Part shown: positions 36,955 to 45,731 of the stretch, piece after piece
Position numbering within the stretch: position 1 is the stretch's first letter
Layout of the letters: each line of letters starts with the position of its first letter
Assembly: GCF_900163865.1 (NCBI RefSeq)
Contig: NZ_FUKU01000026.1
Location: 1-64,000, forward strand
Length of the DNA: 64,000 bases
Direction: 5' to 3'
DNA from: Sphingobacterium sp. JB170
GTDB lineage: Bacteria; Bacteroidota; Bacteroidia; Sphingobacteriales; Sphingobacteriaceae
The notes under the pieces: generated by a model
Seen by the model: only the letters and a program-made list of their open reading frames with translations
The model's database searches: none
What the model was told of the DNA's origin: nothing
Translations under genes and position numbers: made by a program

Positions 36955-37428
36955 TTAAAACATGGCGCTAATAGTAGATTCTCCTTGAAGAGAACGGATG
37001 AGCGTACGACTAGCTGCATCATAAAAATATGTTGCTGGGTAATTATCGGGTAGAAATTTCTCAAAAAATTCTGTACCCGGATCCCGCCAAAACGACACGT
37101 TAGGCTGACCCGAAAGAGATTTACCAAACATATTGATAAAGCCTTTAATATGTGCTTTATCTTGCATACATATAAAATAAATCGAAGTATCGGTGAATTT
37201 ATTCAGGTTGGTAGAAATTTCCTGCGCTAATTCTTGACAATGACTACAACCGGGATCGTAAAAAACAAGCATGATTTCACCTTTTCTGGGTAGAGATTCC
37301 GAGAAAACCATTGTGGTATTCTCAATATTATAGATTGATTTCAGGAGTGGTAAGTGTTGAATATCCGCCTGTCCGAAGCAATACTGTCCGATTAACAGAC
37401 ACATAATTATTAATCTGTTTTTTGTCAT
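36955..37428 (-). CDS. Thioredoxin-like protein, secreted (TlpA/ResA-like)
   Basis: 157 residues. A signal peptide (hydrophobic 'LIIMCLLIGQYCFG') precedes a thioredoxin fold with redox motif Cys-Ser-His-Cys in 'YDPGCSHCQELA' and a cis-Pro in 'NYPATYFYD'. Likely a periplasmic thiol-disulphide oxidoreductase. The protein is short and ends soon after the last strand, with the usual C-terminal helix reduced. It converges on the serine hydrolase gene. Confidence 0.8.
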   Translation of the reverse strand: MTKNRLIIMCLLIGQYCFGQADIQHLPLLKSIYNIENTTMVFSESLPRKGEIMLVFYDPGCSHCQELAQEISTNLNKFTDTSIYFICMQDKAHIKGFINMFGKSLSGQPNVSFWRDPGTEFFEKFLPDNYPATYFYDAASRTLIRSLQGESTISAMF

Positions 37429-37496
37429 TATTTTAAATTTAGCCCTTATTCACTATTCAAGAGCAACAAATGGCCCTTATTTTCGGAAAATTACCA

Positions 37497-37504
37497 TATA
37501 TTTG
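37497..37504 (+). promoter_or_regulatory. -7 element of purN
   Basis: TATATTTG, exact TAnnTTTG, 37 nt before GTG 37542. Confidence 0.55.
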
Positions 37505-37541
37505 ATAAAAGTCAATAACAAAAGATTAACAGTTCAATATT

Positions 37542-38117
37542 GTGAAAAAACGTATCGCTATATTTGCTTCGGGTTCTGGCTCTAATGCCCAAAAAATCAT
37601 GGAGCATTTCAAATATTCGAGTCTAGCCGAGGTTGCTCTAGTACTTAGTAACAACCCAGATGCTTATGTTGTACAGCGTGCAGACAATTTTGAAATCCCC
37701 TCACACATTTTCGACAAGCGAACATTTTACGAATCAGAGGAAATAATTGATTTGCTCAAACGTCTCGAGATCGACATTGTAGTATTAGCGGGTTTTTTGT
37801 GGCTGGTACCGCAAAATCTGCTAAAGAGTTTTCCCAATAAGATTATAAATATACACCCTTCATTACTTCCCAAATACGGTGGTAAGGGAATGTATGGAGA
37901 TAAGGTGCATAAAGCAGCGCTCCAAGCCGGTGACCAAGAGCATGGTATAACTATACATTTTGTGAATGAAAATTTTGATGAGGGCGAAGTAATCCATCAA
38001 GCCAAGTTTAAAATTGAATCAAACGACACCCTTGAAACGATAAAATTCAAAGGACAACAACTCGAACATCAATACTTCCCCCGCGTAATCGAGAATCTAT
38101 TAAAAAAATATAATTAA
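37542..38117 (+). CDS. purN: Phosphoribosylglycinamide formyltransferase
   Basis: Transfers a formyl group from 10-formyl-THF to GAR in purine synthesis. 191 residues from a GTG start: 'IFASGSGSNAQKIMEHF' phosphate site, 'VLAGFLWLVP', catalytic segment 'INIHPSLLPKYGG' (Asn, His) and 'HGITIHFVNENFDEGEVI' with the catalytic Asp. purH follows 210 nt downstream under its own -7 box. Confidence 0.95.
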   Translation: MKKRIAIFASGSGSNAQKIMEHFKYSSLAEVALVLSNNPDAYVVQRADNFEIPSHIFDKRTFYESEEIIDLLKRLEIDIVVLAGFLWLVPQNLLKSFPNKIINIHPSLLPKYGGKGMYGDKVHKAALQAGDQEHGITIHFVNENFDEGEVIHQAKFKIESNDTLETIKFKGQQLEHQYFPRVIENLLKKYN

Positions 38118-38141
38118 GCGTCTTTTACGCAGCAAGAAGTT

Positions 38142-38240
38142 TCAACTATCCATAAGTATTGCCCAATTCTCGTATTCCTCTCCGTTACAGCCGTATTTAT
38201 CAAGGTGCAATACACCGCAAAGTTCTGCTATTTTCTCCAC
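38142..38240 (-). CDS. Possible small ORF between purN and purH
   Basis: A 32-codon frame from GTG 38240 (open further back to 38336) encoding a protein-like sequence (MEKIAELCGVLHLDKYG... ending in 'WAILMDS'). No family or promoter is recognised. It may be a gene relic or a chance frame. Confidence 0.2.
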   Translation of the reverse strand: MEKIAELCGVLHLDKYGCNGEEYENWAILMDS

Positions 38241-38300
38241 TCTACGGGCGACCCGACATGCAAATAATGAAAAAGTCGAAAGATATTGGATCAATATTCG

Positions 38301-38308
38301 TATCTTTG
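38301..38308 (+). promoter_or_regulatory. -7 element of purH
   Basis: TATCTTTG, exact TAnnTTTG, 19 nt before ATG 38328. It lies within the longer frame that starts at 38286 and so argues for the downstream start. Confidence 0.6.
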
Positions 38309-38327
38309 CGGCTCCAAAACTATTACG

Positions 38328-39854
38328 ATGAATCATCCTGTTAAGATCAAAAATGCTTTGGTTTCAGTCTATTATAAAGACAACCTAGCACCTTTAATTC
38401 AACTATTAAATAATTACGGAGTAACTTTCTACTCTACCGGTGGTACGGAAGCCTTCATCCGAGACCAAGGAATAGATGTAGTTCCGGTGGAAGAATTAAC
38501 GAGCTACCCTTCAATCTTGGGGGGGCGCGTAAAAACACTACACCCGAAAGTGTTTGGCGGTATTCTCGCACGTCGTCCGTTAGAAAGTGACCAACAACAA
38601 TTGGCACGGTATGAAATCCCAGAAATCGACCTGGTAATAGTGGATTTATATCCATTTGAAGAAACAGTTGCATCCGGGGCATCCGAAGAAGATATTATCG
38701 AAAAAATTGACATCGGGGGAATCTCTCTCATCCGCGCTGCCGCTAAAAATTTTAATGACGTAGTCATCATTTCCTCAAAAAACGACTATACGGAACTAGA
38801 AGAGATACTTGCTAACCAAGAGGGACAAACGACCTTAGCGCAACGTCGTGAATTCTCGAAACGAGCATTTAACACTTCTTCGCACTACGACACTGCGATT
38901 TTCAATTACTTTAATCAAGACGCACCAATACCTGCATTTAAACAGTCTATACAGCAATCTCAATCGCTCCGCTACGGCGAGAATCCGCATCAAAAAGGCG
39001 TATTCTTTGGTGACTTAGATGCTATTTTTGACAAGTTAAATGGTAAAGAGCTCTCATACAACAATTTAGTGGATGTAGATGCTGCTGTCGCTATTATTGA
39101 TGAATTTACAAATCCTACTTTCGCGATTCTTAAACACACGAACGCCTGTGGGGTGGCTTCACGGTCAACAGTAAAAGAAGCGTGGGACGATGCACTAGCA
39201 TGCGATCCCGTGTCGGCCTTCGGTGGTGTATTGATTACCAATGGCGAAATCGATGAGATTACAGCTGCAGAGATCAACAAACTATTCTTCGAGGTATTGA
39301 TCGCACCTTCCTATTCCCCGGAAGCATTAAATACTTTGAGGGGTAAAAAGAATCGTATTATCCTGCGACGTAAGGAATTAAAATTACCAACAGAGCAATT
39401 TAAAACGTTATTAAACGGCGTGATCCTACAAGATAAAGACCATACTGTTGAAGCCCCTTCAGAAATGCAAACAGTAACCACTGTCCAACCATCGGCAGAA
39501 CAGCTAGAAGATCTTTATTTTGCCAATAAAATTGTTAAACATACAAAGTCAAATACGATTGTATTCGCGAAGAACGGAACTTTGATAGCATCCGGTGTCG
39601 GTCAAACCTCGCGGGTGGACGCATTAAAACAAGCGATCGAAAAAGCTGAGAACTTCGGCTTCGATATCAAGGGAAGTGTGATGGCTTCCGATGCATTTTT
39701 CCCTTTTCCTGATTGCGTGGAAATTGCAGGTAATGCCGGCGTGAAAGCTGTCCTTCAACCAGGAGGATCGATTAAAGATCAGCTATCGGTCGAGATGGCA
39801 AATGAAAAAGGTGTTGCAATGGTTATTACCGGGGTGCGACATTTTAAACATTAA
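38328..39854 (+). CDS. purH: Bifunctional AICAR formyltransferase / IMP cyclohydrolase
   Basis: Last two steps of IMP synthesis. 508 residues from ATG 38328. The N-terminal MGS-like cyclohydrolase domain shows 'FYSTGGTEAFIRDQG', 'GGRVKTLHPKVFGGIL' and 'VDLYPFEETV'. The C-terminal AICARFT domain shows 'SLRYGENPHQKG', 'ILKHTNACGVAS', 'AFGGVL' and 'SDAFFPFPDCVEIA'. Followed by a strong hairpin terminator. Confidence 0.96.
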   Translation: MNHPVKIKNALVSVYYKDNLAPLIQLLNNYGVTFYSTGGTEAFIRDQGIDVVPVEELTSYPSILGGRVKTLHPKVFGGILARRPLESDQQQLARYEIPEIDLVIVDLYPFEETVASGASEEDIIEKIDIGGISLIRAAAKNFNDVVIISSKNDYTELEEILANQEGQTTLAQRREFSKRAFNTSSHYDTAIFNYFNQDAPIPAFKQSIQQSQSLRYGENPHQKGVFFGDLDAIFDKLNGKELSYNNLVDVDAAVAIIDEFTNPTFAILKHTNACGVASRSTVKEAWDDALACDPVSAFGGVLITNGEIDEITAAEINKLFFEVLIAPSYSPEALNTLRGKKNRIILRRKELKLPTEQFKTLLNGVILQDKDHTVEAPSEMQTVTTVQPSAEQLEDLYFANKIVKHTKSNTIVFAKNGTLIASGVGQTSRVDALKQAIEKAENFGFDIKGSVMASDAFFPFPDCVEIAGNAGVKAVLQPGGSIKDQLSVEMANEKGVAMVITGVRHFKH

Positions 39855-39890
39855 GAACATATTTACCGAAAATAACGATCAAAATTTATC

Positions 39891-39928
39891 AAACTCGAGC
39901 GATACAAACCTTATATCGCTCGAGTTTT
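39891..39928 (+). terminator. Terminator of purH
   Basis: AAACTCGAGCGATA (39891-39904) pairs with TATCGCTCGAGTTT (39914-39927) around a 9-nt loop, ending in TTTT. Confidence 0.85.
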
Positions 39929-39946
39929 CCGACAACATGTTGCCAC

Positions 39947-40066
39947 CTAGGAAAGATATCCTAACAAGTAATATATAATTATAAAAATAACGATAGTTCC
40001 GAAGCACCCGCCACCAAGTTTCTTGGCACCCCATCCGGCGATTAAAGCTCTAAAAAATTTGTTCAT
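39947..40066 (-). CDS. Small membrane peptide, 39 residues
   Basis: ATG-started frame of 39 codons plus stop, on the same strand and 48 nt after the exonuclease gene. The N-terminal half is basic and glycine-rich ('FFRALIAGWGAKKLGGGC'), the C-terminal half is one hydrophobic helix ('IVIFIIIYYLLGYL'). The GAKKLGGGC-plus-helix pattern looks designed rather than random, and I think similar short ORFs exist in related genomes, but I cannot verify this. Function unknown. Confidence 0.55.
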   Translation of the reverse strand: MNKFFRALIAGWGAKKLGGGCFGTIVIFIIIYYLLGYLS

Positions 40067-40114
40067 AATTGTTCGTGTTTGTGAATGATAGCAATCACAA
40101 CAACAATGCCGAAG

Positions 40115-41074
40115 CTACTCCTTCAGGCGAATTATATCACGGACGGTCAACGAATCGGCAAAGAACAACTGCAATGCCCTACCATCTCCATGTATCGTCC
40201 AAACTTGTTTGGGATGTACCAATTCAATATAGTGTAATAGATCGTCCCAATCAACATGATCCGAAATGTACAGCTCAATATCATTATGCTTCTGTAACCG
40301 TTCCCACCCCGATGCAAATGCTTTTATAACGTTCTTCGCTTTAAAATAGCTATTAAAGGTTAACGGAGGAACAAGATATATCTTATTTGGCTCTCCCTCG
40401 CGCATTAATTTACGATTGTATACGTTGTACTTTAAGGGTACGAACCCCAGTTCTTGATAGATCTTATGCACACCGTGCATCTTAAAATGCACCAAAACCT
40501 CCCGTTCGGGTAGATACTTATTAATCAACGCTGTTAGCCGCTGCGCTTTTCCGAGTACATAGCAACCAAGCATTATATTGCTCGGACGATCCTTCATTTT
40601 AAGAATTTCAGCTTTGATATCGGGATGTTTGGTTAAAGGATTTGCAAATGTGGTTTCCGTAATTAGTACATCCGTTTTAACGATCTCAATTTGCTCACAA
40701 GTAGGATCTTCTTGCATCTTATAATCACCTGTATACAGATAACGAACACCCTTGTAGATCATTAACAGCTGAGCGGAACCAAGAATATGTCCCGCCGGAA
40801 TTAACGTAATATCAACTTCTCCGAATTTAAAATGTTCCCCAAAAGCGACTTCTCTCAGGGTGTCTTCTGGAAGTCTTGAGAATTTATTACGCATAAAGGC
40901 AAGGGTGGCACGGGTCGCTATGATCAGTTTATGCCCCGTTGTTGCATGGTCCCCATGTGCATGCGAAACAATATTTCGCGGCACAGGACGCATCGCGTCG
41001 ATATAAAAATCACCGTAACGACAGTAATAACCGGCTTCACATCTAACGACAAAGTCGTCAATTATTTGGAGCAT
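40115..41074 (-). CDS. MBL-fold / beta-CASP-like exonuclease
   Basis: 319 residues. Metallo-beta-lactamase fold with zinc ligands in 'SHAHGDHA', then 'PAGHILGSAQLLM' and 'YTGDYKM', the pattern of Ysh1/Snm1-like nucleases. Bacterial relatives are annotated as ligase-associated DNA exonucleases and usually sit with an ATP-dependent DNA ligase and DEXH helicase. Neither is in this window. From ATG 41074 the gene overlaps coaE by 13 nt. The longer frame (to 41137) is internal to coaE and unlikely. Confidence 0.82.
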   Translation of the reverse strand: MLQIIDDFVVRCEAGYYCRYGDFYIDAMRPVPRNIVSHAHGDHATTGHKLIIATRATLAFMRNKFSRLPEDTLREVAFGEHFKFGEVDITLIPAGHILGSAQLLMIYKGVRYLYTGDYKMQEDPTCEQIEIVKTDVLITETTFANPLTKHPDIKAEILKMKDRPSNIMLGCYVLGKAQRLTALINKYLPEREVLVHFKMHGVHKIYQELGFVPLKYNVYNRKLMREGEPNKIYLVPPLTFNSYFKAKNVIKAFASGWERLQKHNDIELYISDHVDWDDLLHYIELVHPKQVWTIHGDGRALQLFFADSLTVRDIIRLKE

Positions 41075-41667
41075 GATCTTGATCGTTGTAGTAATTGTTC
41101 GTGCAACTGTAGCACTTGGGGTAAAAGGGGAACGCAATTATCGTTTACAATCACAAAATCGGCTAAGGTGAGCTTTTCTTCATCTGTCATCTGTGCAGCT
41201 ATGCGGTTAATAACCTGATCGCGCGGCAGCTTATCACGCAACATGACCCGCCGGATTTTCACCTCATTTGGGGCTGTAACCAAAATCGTACAATTTAGAG
41301 TTTTATATGATTCACTCTCAAACATAAGGGCAGCCTCTTTCATGGAATAATCAAACGTTTGGGCCTCAGACCAATCTACTGCATCAGCAATTACAATGGG
41401 GTGTACAATGGAATTGAGTGTTTGCAATCTTTCCGGATTATTAAATACAATTGAAGAAAGGAACGCCCGATCCAATAAACCGGTCTCTGTATAGACGTCC
41501 GGTCCGAATGCCTCGATTAGCGACCGCCTAATTTCAATATTCGTATTCATTAATTCTTTAGCCTGTTTATCTGCATCGTAAAAGGGCACACCTAAGGCTT
41601 TGAATATTTTTCCAACATAACTTTTCCCTGCACCGATCCCGCCGGTTATCCCAACTTTTAAACTCAT
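41062..41667 (-). CDS. coaE: Dephospho-CoA kinase
   Basis: Final step of coenzyme A synthesis. 201 residues: P-loop 'GGIGAGKSYV' (residues 8-15), 'FYDADKQAKELM' substrate helix, 'LNSIVHPIV' and the lid-type 'QMTDEEK'. It follows the YbbR-like gene by 2 nt and overlaps the exonuclease gene. Confidence 0.95.
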   Translation of the reverse strand: MSLKVGITGGIGAGKSYVGKIFKALGVPFYDADKQAKELMNTNIEIRRSLIEAFGPDVYTETGLLDRAFLSSIVFNNPERLQTLNSIVHPIVIADAVDWSEAQTFDYSMKEAALMFESESYKTLNCTILVTAPNEVKIRRVMLRDKLPRDQVINRIAAQMTDEEKLTLADFVIVNDNCVPLLPQVLQLHEQLLQRSRSCSK

Positions 41668-41669
41668 AA

Positions 41670-42617
41670 CTACTTTCTCACGAAAAAATCGACATTTTGC
41701 GGCTCTATATTAATAACTTGCGAAAAATCAGGAACCTTCGTGATGATCACAGGTAAATTCTTCACTTTATTTTTCTCCCAGTTTTCCATATCTACAATTG
41801 CTTCAAAATCCCGCGAGGACCACTTGTTATAATCTTTTAACGAGACAAGGAACGTTACGTTTATTTTACTTGGCAATGTACGAACCGACGTGTAATGATC
41901 GGCATTTTCAATTTTCAGCGGAAGCTCCACGATCTTCTCAGTTACCTCCCCAACCGGAATAGTGACCTCGGAAAACGTCGGATAGATAGTAATATTAGTT
42001 TTGTGATGCTTATTCAAATAAGCGACCGTCCGAATATCAGCACTAACATTTGCGCCACGTATCGTATCGGTTTCAAGAAACTCAATATTTGCTACATCCT
42101 CCATTGGCCCCGTTACGGTAACGTATTCCGGATTGGACCGGGTTTCTCCAACAATACCATACTGCTTCTTGAAATCTATGTCGTAGATGGGGCGTACAGG
42201 TACCTTACGTTGGGTTTGTTTGGAAAAATCGAAAAATAGTGTGTCGGGTGAAACCGCAACAACCTTGTTTTCTATCGGGAACTGCCTATTAATATAACCC
42301 AGCTGGCTCGTGAACACAATAAAATTGCGCGTCTTTAATCCACTTAAGTCGACTTGAATTTGCGGGGTGTCGGGGTGAAGTCTACTTAAAAATATCTCCC
42401 ATCCACTCATATTCAGTCGAACGCTGACCGTATCGGACTGCAGCGGGTGAAAAGCACGCTGTTCAGGAATGTTAACATAGGAAATTGCCGCTTTTATATA
42501 GTGGGTATGAGTGCTCGAAATTGCAAATAAAAGCCAAGCAATAAAGGAAATACCTATACAACGTATAAATATTGCAATCTTGCGCCGTTTAAGTTTGCTA
42601 ATTCTAGGCTGCGACAT
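41670..42617 (-). CDS. YbbR-like domain protein
   Basis: 315 residues. A basic cytoplasmic tail, one membrane anchor (about 17-36) and an extracytoplasmic region with YbbR-like beta repeats (about 50-310, including 'VTGPMEDVANIEFLETDTI'). In other phyla YbbR/CdaR regulates the diadenylate cyclase CdaA; no cdaA is next to it here. In Bacteroidota it lies between yajC and coaE, as it does here. Confidence 0.82.
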   Translation of the reverse strand: MSQPRISKLKRRKIAIFIRCIGISFIAWLLFAISSTHTHYIKAAISYVNIPEQRAFHPLQSDTVSVRLNMSGWEIFLSRLHPDTPQIQVDLSGLKTRNFIVFTSQLGYINRQFPIENKVVAVSPDTLFFDFSKQTQRKVPVRPIYDIDFKKQYGIVGETRSNPEYVTVTGPMEDVANIEFLETDTIRGANVSADIRTVAYLNKHHKTNITIYPTFSEVTIPVGEVTEKIVELPLKIENADHYTSVRTLPSKINVTFLVSLKDYNKWSSRDFEAIVDMENWEKNKVKNLPVIITKVPDFSQVINIEPQNVDFFVRK

Positions 42618-42691
42618 AATCCCAAATATAGTAAATCATCTTCGTTTAAAATAGCACCTTAACCTACGCAAATGATGATCCGCAGATTCAA

Positions 42692-42734
42692 AAAAATAGA
42701 GGGACAGTTCGATTTGAGCGGCCCCTCTATTTTT
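42692..42734. terminator. Terminator between yajC and the YbbR-like gene
   Basis: AAAAATAGAGGG (42692-42703) pairs with CCCTCTATTTTT (42723-42734) around a 19-nt loop, with A/T runs on both sides. It lies 18 nt after the yajC stop on the minus strand. Confidence 0.8.
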
Positions 42735-42751
42735 ATTAATAAAAAATGAAA

Positions 42752-43072
42752 TTATTTCTTGACCATATCCCCATTAGCGGCCTTGGACCCGTCTAATGCT
42801 ACTGCCGACTTATCGAAACGCATCTTTACGTTCGAGCCAACATCTACTAAAAAAGTAGTGTCCCCTACTTCAACAATTCGTCCGTGAATCCCTGCTGTAG
42901 TGACGATTTTGGAATTTACATCCAATTCTTGAATATATTTCTTATGATCTTTTTGTTTTTTCATTTGTGGTCTAATCATAAAAAAGTAAAATACTACAAT
43001 GATTAGAATCATCGGAAGGAAACTCATCAGCCCACCACCACTCGGTGCCGCTTGTAATAATGTTGTCATCAT
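42752..43072 (-). CDS. yajC: Preprotein translocase subunit YajC
   Basis: 106 residues: a membrane helix (about 15-34), then the hallmark 'FMIRPQMKKQKDHKKYIQEL' and 'VTTAGIHGRIVEV'. Accessory subunit of SecDF at the Sec translocon. The gene lies between the DUF1573 lipoprotein and YbbR-like genes. Confidence 0.93.
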   Translation of the reverse strand: MMTTLLQAAPSGGGLMSFLPMILIIVVFYFFMIRPQMKKQKDHKKYIQELDVNSKIVTTAGIHGRIVEVGDTTFLVDVGSNVKMRFDKSAVALDGSKAANGDMVKK

Positions 43073-43154
43073 ACTTAAAAGTTAAAATTCAATTTTTGTA
43101 TCCCAAAAATAAGGAAAGTAAATTAATCTAAGGACTAAAAAGGTGAAATCACCC

Positions 43155-43595
43155 TTATTTAGCCTTTACCTCTCCTTTAAGTTGGACAGTTGTAATGTTG
43201 TTTTCCGCATTAGAGACAATAGTTACGATCTTTTGCTGTTTACCGACCTGTCCGTCACTATTAAAGCTTACTTTAATCTCACCAGTTTTACCAGGGAGTA
43301 TAGGCGTTTGTGTGTACGATGGTGTTGTACAACCACAAGATGCGGATACGCGCCCTACAATAACCGGCGTTGTACCGGTATTGGTAAATTCATACGCATG
43401 CTCCACAATCTCTCCCTCTTTTACCTCGCCGAAATGAAATTCACTTTCTGTGAATTCAATTTTACCCCCCATAATTGATTGGTCCTCGGCACCCACCACT
43501 TCGTCTGTCGATTCTTTGGATTCCTTACTGTTACTCCCGCAAGAAATCATTAAAACAGCTACTAAACTAGCTAGACTTAATTTCAAAATACCCAT
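43155..43595 (-). CDS. DUF1573 domain lipoprotein
   Basis: 146 residues. Lipoprotein signal with lipobox 'LMISC' (Cys19), a Ser/Glu-rich spacer, then the DUF1573 Ig-like (ASPM-SPD-2-Hydin-type) domain with the diagnostic 'HFGEVKEGE', 'FTNTGTTPVIV' and 'SCGCTTPSY'. Widespread in Bacteroidota, function unknown. It starts 4 nt after nusB. Confidence 0.88.
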   Translation of the reverse strand: MGILKLSLASLVAVLMISCGSNSKESKESTDEVVGAEDQSIMGGKIEFTESEFHFGEVKEGEIVEHAYEFTNTGTTPVIVGRVSASCGCTTPSYTQTPILPGKTGEIKVSFNSDGQVGKQQKIVTIVSNAENNITTVQLKGEVKAK

Positions 43596-43599
43596 AATA

Positions 43600-44547
43600 T
43601 TATCCTTTTAATCCTCTACCTTCTTTATTGATTCGGCCCTGTTGGGTGAGTTCAGCTAATATTTTATCAAGAATCCCATTGATAAACGTGTTACTTTTCA
43701 CGGTACTAAAAGACTTTGAAAGCTCTATATATTCGTTGATCGTCACTTTCACCGGAATTGTAGGGAAATTAATCAATTCACAGATAGCCATTTGCATCAA
43801 TATATTATCGACCAATGCAATACGATCGGCCTCCCAATTTTTCGTTTTCTCGGAAATCATTTCTTGGAAATCCTTTGCGTCGCGAATCGTAAACTTCAAC
43901 AAATCAACAATGTACTCACTATCCTCATCCCAGTTTGGCGTCAAACTTGCAAGCTCGTTTTGTAAAGGGTTTTCACTGCTGAAGTTTTTAAACGTTTTAG
44001 CGATCATGGCCTGAAGCACTTCTTTGTCGACCGGCCAGTTGATAAATTTCGTTTCAAATACCTGATCCACATCTGCGGACTTCAAAACAATCTTTTTAAA
44101 GATGTACTTGATGATATCTTTCTCCGCAGCGATTGACCGATCTTCTTGTTGAAGGTATGCTAAATATTCTCCCGAAACCTTTAGTTCGGCAAAAATAGAA
44201 CGTACAATTTCCGGATCGAAAGTCCACGAAACATCGTATTTTTTAATATTCTCCAGGTAGGCCCTATTTTGTCTTAAAGACTCTATAAAACTATTCGAAT
44301 GGAGTTTGGTGGTATAAACTTTATCCTTCTCAGTCGGCAAAAACTTATTCGCTCTGCCTTCTGCATCAATTAAGACATATTCAGCAACTTCATCTAAAAG
44401 ATTCAGCGCCCATATGTACATCTGATTAACTTCGTCAACACTTTTAAAAAGTGCTTTTTGAAAATCTTTGATTTGTTTATCTTCCGATAAACGATACGCA
44501 TATAGCGTTTGCATTACTTTCACCCGCAGGTGCCTTCTATTAAGCAT
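43600..44547 (-). CDS. nusB: Transcription antitermination protein NusB
   Basis: 315 residues, about twice E. coli NusB. The N-terminal 'RRHLRVKVMQTLYAY' and the C-terminal NusB fold ('NILMQMAICELINFPTIPVKVTINEYIELSK', here abbreviated to the key segment 'ICELINFPTIPVKVTINEY') are separated by the long insertion characteristic of Bacteroidota. It binds boxA RNA with S10/NusE for rRNA antitermination. Confidence 0.93.
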   Translation of the reverse strand: MLNRRHLRVKVMQTLYAYRLSEDKQIKDFQKALFKSVDEVNQMYIWALNLLDEVAEYVLIDAEGRANKFLPTEKDKVYTTKLHSNSFIESLRQNRAYLENIKKYDVSWTFDPEIVRSIFAELKVSGEYLAYLQQEDRSIAAEKDIIKYIFKKIVLKSADVDQVFETKFINWPVDKEVLQAMIAKTFKNFSSENPLQNELASLTPNWDEDSEYIVDLLKFTIRDAKDFQEMISEKTKNWEADRIALVDNILMQMAICELINFPTIPVKVTINEYIELSKSFSTVKSNTFINGILDKILAELTQQGRINKEGRGLKG

Positions 44548-44610
44548 AATTAAATTTAAAGAACGATTGTATATTAATAAGAACGATATTATACTTTAGT
44601 CAAATGCACC

Positions 44611-45693
44611 CTATCTTTTCAACAATTTAATGTCAAAGATACGTTTTTCTGCAATTTGTTTAGCGGCCTGGTATGTCGTAATATTGTCTTCTTTCGACTT
44701 CTGAATTACGTGACGCGTCGCATTATAAATATTTTTAATTAATGATTCTGTACGATCACTTCCATAACCTTCAAGTTCTGAAAAGCAACTAATCAAGGCG
44801 CCAGAATTTATTAGAAAATCCGGAGTATATAGAATATCGTGCTGTTTCAAAAGCGCGTTGCTTTCCTTTTCGTCGCGCAGTTGGTTATTTGCTGAACCTG
44901 CGATAATTTTACATCGCATGCGTGGGATCGTTTCGGGATTTACGGTTCCGCCTAATGCACACGGCGCGTATACATCCACATCCAGTTCGAAGCTTGAGGA
45001 ATAGTTGATCGGTTCCGCTTTATATTTAGCAGCTACTTTCATCTTCCGTTCTTCGGTCATGTCTGAAACATACACCCGAGCATTTTCAGCACGAAGCATA
45101 GCAACGAGTTGTTCTCCAACGCTGCCAACACCTTGCACAGCAATTTTCCGTCCGGCTAAGCTATCATCGCCATATAATTCTTTAATGGCAGCTTTTATTC
45201 CGTAAAAAACACCTCGAGCAGCAAATAGAGTCGTGTCTCCACCCCCATTGAGCGAAGAAGGAAGTCCGGCTACATACCCCGTTTCGGAGAGCATGTACTC
45301 CAGGTCTTTTGGCGTGGTCCCAATATCCGTTGAGGCGATAAAGTTACCGTTAAGACCTTGAATGAATTGACCAAATCGGCGCATAAGCACTTCGGTCTTG
45401 TCCGTTCTGTTGTTCCCAACAATAATGGCACTTCCACCACCTAAATTCAACCCAGCCAAGGCCGCCTTATGAGTGATTGCTTCCGATAAACGCAATGCGT
45501 CTTCTATCGCTTCAGAAATCGATTCATATGGTAACATTCGAACGCCACCGATGGCCGGTCCCAGTGTCGTATCATGGATGGCCACGATACTCTGCAGACC
45601 AATCACCTTATCATGACAAAAAAATAAGTTTTGATGGCTTGATTTTCCCATCTTTTCGAAAACCGACGAATTGTTTACATCCATAACGTTCAA
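44611..45693 (-). CDS. Leucine/phenylalanine/valine dehydrogenase-like protein, catalytic Lys replaced
   Basis: 360 residues aligning along the whole length of leucine dehydrogenases: 'DTTLGPAIGGVRMLPY', 'THKAALAGLNLGGG', the NAD fold 'VQGVGSVGEQLV' and 'AGSANNQL'. The substrate-carboxylate Lys (K68 in Bacillus LeuDH) is present (Lys76). The catalytic Lys80 position, which follows GGG, is Ser88. The downstream 'GNPSPVTAYG' motif of LeuDH reads 'GGDTTLFAARG'. The coenzyme domain is intact. It may therefore bind NAD and ligand but not catalyse the usual oxidative deamination. A -7 box lies at 45731-45724. Alternative start Met4. Confidence 0.85.
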   Translation of the reverse strand: MNVMDVNNSSVFEKMGKSSHQNLFFCHDKVIGLQSIVAIHDTTLGPAIGGVRMLPYESISEAIEDALRLSEAITHKAALAGLNLGGGSAIIVGNNRTDKTEVLMRRFGQFIQGLNGNFIASTDIGTTPKDLEYMLSETGYVAGLPSSLNGGGDTTLFAARGVFYGIKAAIKELYGDDSLAGRKIAVQGVGSVGEQLVAMLRAENARVYVSDMTEERKMKVAAKYKAEPINYSSSFELDVDVYAPCALGGTVNPETIPRMRCKIIAGSANNQLRDEKESNALLKQHDILYTPDFLINSGALISCFSELEGYGSDRTESLIKNIYNATRHVIQKSKEDNITTYQAAKQIAEKRIFDIKLLKR

Positions 45694-45723
45694 TAAATCC
45701 GAGTGATTGTTAAATTACCTCTG

Positions 45724-45731
45724 CAAAAGTA
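45724..45731 (-). promoter_or_regulatory. -7 element of the LeuDH-like gene
   Basis: TACTTTTG on the minus strand, exact TAnnTTTG; leader about 27 nt. Confidence 0.55.

Noticed and set aside
40069..40329. 86-codon plus-strand frame
   Set aside because: Lies antisense to the well-supported MBL exonuclease gene; no family resemblance.
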